Assembly: GCF_000382045.1 (NCBI RefSeq)
Contig: NZ_KB907467.1
Span: forward strand, 1-64,000
Reading direction: 5' to 3'
Length of the DNA: 64,000 nucleotides
From: Variovorax atrisoli 110B
GTDB taxonomy: Bacteria; Pseudomonadota; Gammaproteobacteria; Burkholderiales; Burkholderiaceae_C
The first letter of the stretch is position 1; every line of letters begins with the position of its first letter. The position numbers and the translations under genes were made by a program. A model generated the notes under the pieces. That model ran no database searches. It had not been told where the DNA came from and saw only the letters and a list, made by a program, of their open reading frames with translations. Positions 59,288 through 64,000 of the stretch are shown in pieces.

Positions 59288-60910
59288 TCATGCCTCCAGC
59301 CACACGTTCTCCGCGAAGTTGTAGCCCATGAGCCCGCCCAGCGGAATCGGCGACAGGCCCTTGAGCTTGGAGGTGTGGCCGTCGATGCTGGCCAGGAACA
59401 TCGGAATGCCGAGGCCCGCGTCCTGGTGGATCATGGTCTGCATGTCGGCGTACATCTGCTTGCGCTTGGCCAGGTCGGTTTCGGCGCGCGAGGCCAGCAG
59501 CAGCTGGTCGAACTTCTCGCTCTTCCAGCGCGACTCGTTCCACGCCGCGTTCGACTGGAAGAACTGCGTGAGCAGCACGTCGGCACTGGGGCGCGGGTTC
59601 ACGTTGCCGAAGCCGACGTGGCTGTTGAGCCAGTGGTTCGACCAGTAGCCGTCGGCCGGCATGCGCTTGATGTCGAGCTCCAGGCCCGCGCGCTGCGCCG
59701 CCTGCTGCAACAGCAGGGACATCTCCACCGAGTACAGCGCCGCGGGCGACGCCACCAGCGGCACCTTGCCGGTGACGCCGGACTTCTGCAGGTGGAACTT
59801 CGCCTTCTCCGGGTCGAAGGGGCGCTGGGGCAGTCCGGCGAAGTGGAATCGGTTGGTCGGATCGATGGGCTGGTCGTTGGCCACCACCGCGTAGTCGAGC
59901 GCGATGGTCTTCTTCATCTGCTCGCGATCGAACAGGTGCTTCATGCCGAGCACGAAATCGGGGTTGGCGCCGGGGCCCACATCCTTGCGCATGATCAGGT
60001 CGGAATACTGGCCCGACTGGGTGACGAAGATGCCGAAGCCCGGCGTGCCCTTCACGCGTTCCACCGAACGCGGATTGACCGAGCCCACCAGGTCCATGCC
60101 GCCCGACACCAGCGCGTTGACGCGCGCGCTCTCGTCGCCGATGCCCACGAACTCGATCTCCTCGAGGTAGGGCTTGCCGGGCTTCCAGTAGGCCTCGTTG
60201 CGCACCACCACCGAACGGATGCCGGGCTTGAACTCCTTGAGCTTGTAGGGGCCCGTGCCGATGCCGGCGTTGAAGTCGGTGGTGCCGTCCTTGACGATGT
60301 GGAAGTGGTAGGTGCCGAGGATCACCGGCAGGTCGGCGTTGGGCGCGCTAAGCACGATCGTCACTTCGTTCGGACCCGTGGCCTTCACGCTCTCGATCTG
60401 GTCGGCGAGCACCTTGGCCTTGGAGGCGGTGGCCGCGTCCTTGTGGCGCATCACCGAGAACACCACGTCGGCGGGCGCGAGCGGCTTGCCGTCGTGGAAC
60501 ACCACGCCCTTGCGCAGCGTGAAGACCCAGACCTTGGCATCCTTGGTGGTGAACGATTCGGCCAGCGCGGGTTGCGGCGTGAGGCTGCCGTCGAGCGAGG
60601 TCAGGCCGTTGTAGACCATGTTGCAGCGCGAGTAATCGGTCTGGTTCGACTGCTTGGCCGGATCGAGCGTGTCGGTTGCCGCAGCAGTGGCGCCCGCCAC
60701 GCGGATGCGCCCGCCGCGCCTCGGCGTCTGCGCGTGGGCGGACACCGCCATGCCCGCGAGGCTGCCCGCCAGCGTGACCTGCATGCCGCCGGCCATCAGC
60801 ATCGCAAGCACGTCGCGTCGCGACGCGCCGCGTTTCAACGCGCTCATCACGCGAAGGCTTTCGCCGGGACCGACGAGGTCTTCGAACCTCTTGTTGCTGC
60901 TGTCGCTCAT
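59288..60910 (-). CDS. Oligopeptide-type ABC transporter substrate-binding protein
   Basis: 540 residues of the SBP_bac_5 family. The long leader, with KRGASRRDVLAMLMAGGMQV and cleavage near AHAQTP, carries a twin-arginine motif. The mature part has DTLDPAKQSNQTDYSRCN, VYNGLTSLDGSLTPQPALAES, FTLRKGVVFHDGKPL and GIGTGPYKLKEFKPG. It would bind a peptide, opine or amine conjugate. Its position, after an amine oxidoreductase gene and before the permeases, suggests uptake of the compound degraded by the operon. Confidence 0.92.
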   Translation of the reverse strand: MSDSSNKRFEDLVGPGESLRVMSALKRGASRRDVLAMLMAGGMQVTLAGSLAGMAVSAHAQTPRRGGRIRVAGATAAATDTLDPAKQSNQTDYSRCNMVYNGLTSLDGSLTPQPALAESFTTKDAKVWVFTLRKGVVFHDGKPLAPADVVFSVMRHKDAATASKAKVLADQIESVKATGPNEVTIVLSAPNADLPVILGTYHFHIVKDGTTDFNAGIGTGPYKLKEFKPGIRSVVVRNEAYWKPGKPYLEEIEFVGIGDESARVNALVSGGMDLVGSVNPRSVERVKGTPGFGIFVTQSGQYSDLIMRKDVGPGANPDFVLGMKHLFDREQMKKTIALDYAVVANDQPIDPTNRFHFAGLPQRPFDPEKAKFHLQKSGVTGKVPLVASPAALYSVEMSLLLQQAAQRAGLELDIKRMPADGYWSNHWLNSHVGFGNVNPRPSADVLLTQFFQSNAAWNESRWKSEKFDQLLLASRAETDLAKRKQMYADMQTMIHQDAGLGIPMFLASIDGHTSKLKGLSPIPLGGLMGYNFAENVWLEA

Positions 60911-60993
60911 GATGGGTTACTCCTGTGTGGCCGGTGACCGGGGTTGAAGAACAAAACGAACGCTGAACGAAACGGGTCGGACTCGCTGCGCGC

Positions 60994-62286
60994 TCAGGCC
61001 AGCTTGTCCTTGAGCGAGTAGTAGAGGCCGACGGCCGGAAGGAACCACGGCGGGCCGAAGTGCCCGGGAATGGCGGGCCAGGCCCGGTCGCGCCAGGGGT
61101 TGGCGCCGGCATCGCCGTTCATCACGGCGGCAATGCGCTCGCCCATGTGCACCGACATCTGCGTGCCGTGGCCGCTGTAGCCCATGGCGTAGTAGAGGCC
61201 GTCGCGCTCGCCGGCGTGAGGCAGGCGGTCCTGCGTCATGTCGACCAGCCCGCCCCAGCAGTAGTCCAGGCGCACGGCACCCAGTTGCGGAAAGGTTTCC
61301 GCGAGCCCGGCGCGCAGGATCTCGCCGCTCGCGGCATCCGACTGGGGGCTGGAGATCGCGAATCGCGCGCGCCCGCCGAACACCAGCCGGTGATCGGCCG
61401 TGAGCCGGAAATAGTGATGGATGTTCGCGATCGTCGTGTACGTGCGCCGCGCCGACAGCAGCGCCTGTGCGCGCTGCGCGCCGAGCGGCTCGGTCACGAC
61501 GATGAAGCTGCCGATCGGAACGATGCGCCGGCGCAGCCAGCCGAAGCTGCCGTAGCCGCCATGGCGCGTGGCACCCGTGGCCAGCAGGACCTGCTGCGCG
61601 GTGACGGTGCCGCGTGAGGTGTGCAGCCGGTGTGCGTGGCCCTGGCCGAGCCGCTCGAGCCGGTTCACCGTCGTGGCGGTGTGGATCTGCGCGCCGTGGC
61701 GCTGCGCCGCCTCGGCCAGGCCATGGGCGAAGCGGCCCATGTGCATCTGGCCGCTGCGCTTGTAGAGAAGGCCGCCGTGGAAGCGCTCGCTCTGCACCTC
61801 GGCGCGCACCCGCGCCGCATCCAGGAGTTCGACGTCGGTGTCCACGCCGTCGTCGATCAGGCGCCGAGCGCTGCGCTCGAGCGCCTCCATCTGGCCAGGC
61901 CGCGTGGCGAGCTTGAGCTTGCCGTGCCGCAGGAAATCGCAGTCGATCGCCTCGTCGCGTACCAGACGCGCCACGGTGTCCACTGCGGCGTCGTAGGCCC
62001 GATACCAGGCGCGGGCCTTTTCGACGCCGACCTTGGCGGCCACATCGGCATAGTCCACGGCCAGCCCGTTGTTGACATGCCCGCCATTGCGGCCCGAGGC
62101 CTCCGCCGCCACGCGCGCACCGGCCTCCAGGACAGCGACGCGCGCGCCGCGCTTCGCCAGCGCCAGCGCCGCGGACAGGCCCGTGAACCCGCCGCCGACG
62201 ATCGCGACGTCGACCTGTTCCGGCAGCGCATGCGCTGCAGGCGTGAAGGCTGCAGCGCTATCGGTCCAGTAGGAGTCGAGCTTCAT
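60994..62286 (-). CDS. FAD-dependent amine oxidoreductase (PuuB/PauB-like DAO family), copy B
   Basis: 430 residues, co-linear with the protein at 47040-48317 and roughly half identical by eye. It has GGGFTGLSAALALAKRG, AEASGRNGGHVNNGLAVDY, GGRARFAISSPQSDAASG, YCWGGLVDMTQDRLPHAG and YAMGYSGHGTQMSVHMG. It is expected to oxidise an amine (gamma-glutamylpolyamine-like) to an aldehyde with release of ammonia or an amine. It lies between the HAD gene and the transporter genes in one operon. Confidence 0.9.
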   Translation of the reverse strand: MKLDSYWTDSAAAFTPAAHALPEQVDVAIVGGGFTGLSAALALAKRGARVAVLEAGARVAAEASGRNGGHVNNGLAVDYADVAAKVGVEKARAWYRAYDAAVDTVARLVRDEAIDCDFLRHGKLKLATRPGQMEALERSARRLIDDGVDTDVELLDAARVRAEVQSERFHGGLLYKRSGQMHMGRFAHGLAEAAQRHGAQIHTATTVNRLERLGQGHAHRLHTSRGTVTAQQVLLATGATRHGGYGSFGWLRRRIVPIGSFIVVTEPLGAQRAQALLSARRTYTTIANIHHYFRLTADHRLVFGGRARFAISSPQSDAASGEILRAGLAETFPQLGAVRLDYCWGGLVDMTQDRLPHAGERDGLYYAMGYSGHGTQMSVHMGERIAAVMNGDAGANPWRDRAWPAIPGHFGPPWFLPAVGLYYSLKDKLA

Positions 62287-62329
62287 GGCGGGGCGGGCAA
62301 CGGGGCGAGGCAGGGAGACCGCGATGCGA

Positions 62330-62995
62330 TCAAAGACCGACGACGCCGGGAAGGCCGCCGATGTCCTTGATCTCGGTGTAGCGATAGGCCGGGTTGCCCG
62401 GGCCGTGGCCGCGGTTGACGAAGACCTTGTTGACGATGCCCAGGTCGTCCGCCGACATCAGGTCGTAGCGCATGCTGGACGAAACGTGCAGCACGTCCTC
62501 CGGGTTGCAGCCGAGCGAGTCGAACATGTACTCGAAGGCCTTCAGCCGCGGCTTGTAGGCCTGCGCCTGCTGCGCGGTGTAGACGCGGTAGAAGGGCGCG
62601 CCGAGCATCGCCACGTTCTTCTGGATCTGGTCGTCCGAGGCATTCGAGAGGATCACCAGCGGGATCTCCTTGGCGACTTTCGCGAGGCCGGCCGGCACGT
62701 CGTCATGCGGGGTCCAGGTCGGTACGGCGTCGTAGATCTTCTGCGCGTCCGCGTCGAAGTACTGGATCTTCCATTTCTTGCAGAGGCGCCGCACTGCGTT
62801 CTTGAGCACGACCTCGTAGGGCTTCCAGTCGCCCAGCACCTCGTCGAAGCGGTAGGCCGTGAAGTCCGCATGGAACTCCTCCATGCGTTCTGCGGGGATG
62901 CGGTCGGCGAACAGGTCGGCGGCCATCTCCTTCATGCGGAACCGGGTGAGGGTGCCGTAGCAGTCGAAGGTCACGTATTTGGGACGGAAGCTCAT
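62330..62995 (-). CDS. Haloacid dehalogenase type II (HAD superfamily)
   Basis: 221 residues. The nucleophile is Asp11 in TFDCYGTL; position +2 is Tyr, not Asp, as in haloacid dehalogenases rather than phosphatases. Next come VILSNASDD (motif II Ser), YKPRLKAFEYM (motif III Lys) and HVSSSMRYDLMSADDLGI (motif IV acidic residues). It would hydrolyse a 2-haloacid or a similar substrate. HAD type II proteins are also found in amine-catabolic operons without known halogenated substrates, so the true role is open. It is the first gene of the operon. Confidence 0.88.
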   Translation of the reverse strand: MSFRPKYVTFDCYGTLTRFRMKEMAADLFADRIPAERMEEFHADFTAYRFDEVLGDWKPYEVVLKNAVRRLCKKWKIQYFDADAQKIYDAVPTWTPHDDVPAGLAKVAKEIPLVILSNASDDQIQKNVAMLGAPFYRVYTAQQAQAYKPRLKAFEYMFDSLGCNPEDVLHVSSSMRYDLMSADDLGIVNKVFVNRGHGPGNPAYRYTEIKDIGGLPGVVGL

Positions 62996-63599
62996 GGTGT
63001 CGGGTCCTTTTCAAAGGGAGGGCAGGGAAGGCAATTGCGACAAGCTCATTACGGATTGATTGCAGCACGCAGCTGCATGACGTATGTAGGGAAAACAGGT
63101 GCCGTCGAAACCAAAGCTGCGGTTTGTGGTAGCGGCAACAGCATGGCGTGCGGTCTGCCCCGCGCACGTGCGGACATGCACCTTGGCGCGCCGCCGCGAG
63201 GCTGTTGCGCACGTTCTTGATGCACGCTGCGTGCGCATGCCGGACTGCGCCGCCATGAGGTCGCCGTCCCGCGTCGAAGGGCATGAAGCGTGCTTCGAGG
63301 ATGCGGTGCAAAGGCGCTTGTGAGGGGGTCGACCGGAGGCTCGCATGGCGATGGGCTGCATGGAAGTTGGCGCGGCGTGGGGAAGTGACCGGGACGGCCG
63401 AGACGGCCGGTCGATGCTAGGCAAACCGTCGCGGCATTTGTGTTCGTATGCGGGCGCGCCACCGCAGCAAATTGCGGGAAGAGGGCGCCTGGCAGGCGAA
63501 GCTTGCGAGTTGCAGCGAAAGCGCCATCCGGTCTGGTGCGGCGCCGCAATGTCGTCCAAGATGGAGCGAATTCCCGTCGCAACATACAGAGAGATTCCG
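62996..63599. other. Divergent intergenic region, no gene recognised
   Basis: About 600 nt separate the divergent HAD operon and GNAT gene. Open frames on both strands give Arg/Cys-rich translations without family motifs or ribosome sites. It presumably holds both promoters; no clear operator dyad was found. Confidence 0.5.
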
Positions 63600-64000
63600 A
63601 TGTCCGAAGCCCCTGAGAACGCACCGACCACGGATGGCGTGGTGCTCAGACCGATGACTTCCGCCGACCTGCCGCAAGCGCACGCGCTGTCTGCCGATTT
63701 GCGCTGGCCGCACCGGCTGGCAGACTGGGAGCAGGTCTTCGCGCATGCCGAAGGCATCGCGGCCGAGCGCGACGGCGAGCTCGTCGGCACCGGCCTGCGG
63801 TGGCGCTGGGGCGAGCGCCACGCCACCATCGGCCTGGTGATCGTCACCCCCGCATGCCAGGGACGCCGCATCGGGCATCGGCTCATGCGCTCGCTGCTCG
63901 ACGGCATGGAAGACCGCTCGCTGCTGCTGCACGCCACCTCGCAGGGGCGCGGACTCTACGAGCGCCTGGGTTTTGTGCGGACCGGCGAGGTCCGGCAGCA
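63600..64000 (+). CDS. GNAT-family N-acetyltransferase, 3' end beyond window
   Basis: 133 codons from the ATG at 63600 to the window edge with no stop. The N-terminal GNAT domain has VVLRPMTSADLPQAHALS, the acetyl-CoA loop ACQGRRIGHRLMRSLLDG and YERLGFVRTGEV. It follows the same pattern as the GNAT at 48366-49271 (LRWP, then ADW; LYARFGF), so the two are paralogues, and a second acetyltransferase-like domain probably follows outside the window. It is divergent from the HAD-FAD operon. Confidence 0.85.
   Translation, partial: MSEAPENAPTTDGVVLRPMTSADLPQAHALSADLRWPHRLADWEQVFAHAEGIAAERDGELVGTGLRWRWGERHATIGLVIVTPACQGRRIGHRLMRSLLDGMEDRSLLLHATSQGRGLYERLGFVRTGEVRQ

Overview
The window is about two-thirds G+C and coding-dense. 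It carries several Bug-family (tripartite tricarboxylate) binding proteins, HAAT-type ABC systems, many LysR regulators and aromatic-degradation genes. This points to a betaproteobacterium of the Burkholderiales, most like Comamonadaceae (Variovorax/Acidovorax relatives). That placement is inferred from gene content and style only; no rRNA or other marker gene is present. I saw no tRNA, rRNA, CRISPR array or insertion sequence.

Layout. (1) 1-2799: end of a two-component flavin monooxygenase operon (luciferase-like oxidoreductase, SDR, VOC protein, flavin reductase with a fused FCD-like domain). (2) 2810-4295: a tyrosine-recombinase-like gene with degenerate catalytic residues and an A+T-richer gene-free patch with nested dyads. 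(3) 4296-21403: LuxR regulator, amidase, an amide-type HAAT transporter with fused permease-ATPase, LysR regulator, benzoylformate decarboxylase (mdlC), aldehyde dehydrogenase, Bug protein, 4-hydroxybenzoate hydroxylase (pobA), AAHS transporter, ketopantoate-reductase-like protein and mandelate dehydrogenase (mdlB). (4) 21392-28339: NitR/FeaR-like AraC regulator, a second complete HAAT transporter and an arylacetonitrilase-like nitrilase. (5) 28415-33001: NTF2-like protein, FAH-family hydrolase, MhpA-like hydroxylase and VOC protein, divergent from a Bug protein across a perfect operator-like dyad. (6) 33345-46763: mixed accessory genes (Tyr/Pro repeat protein, quinone oxidoreductase with LysR, TonB siderophore receptor, NmrA-like and AtaL-like proteins, YhcG-type nuclease, VOC protein, M50 protease, diguanylate cyclase). 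(7) 47040-64000: two minus-strand operons for amine or amino-acid catabolism (three FAD amine-oxidase-type enzymes, two aldehyde dehydrogenases including GabD, cupin, tartrate/D-malate dehydrogenase, oligopeptide-type ABC transporter, HAD dehalogenase, GNATs).

How the genes may work together. Regions 3 and 4 read as one catabolic territory. The nitrilase would turn aryl-hydroxynitriles into the 2-hydroxy acid and/or amide, and the amidase would hydrolyse the amide. MdlB would oxidise the mandelate to benzoylformate, MdlC would decarboxylate it to the benzaldehyde, and the aldehyde dehydrogenase would give the benzoate. PobA would convert the 4-hydroxy form to protocatechuate. Having pobA beside mdlBC suggests 4-hydroxymandelate or 4-hydroxymandelonitrile (the dhurrin/taxiphyllin aglycone) as a natural substrate. 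This route is an inference from gene families and adjacency, not a demonstrated function.
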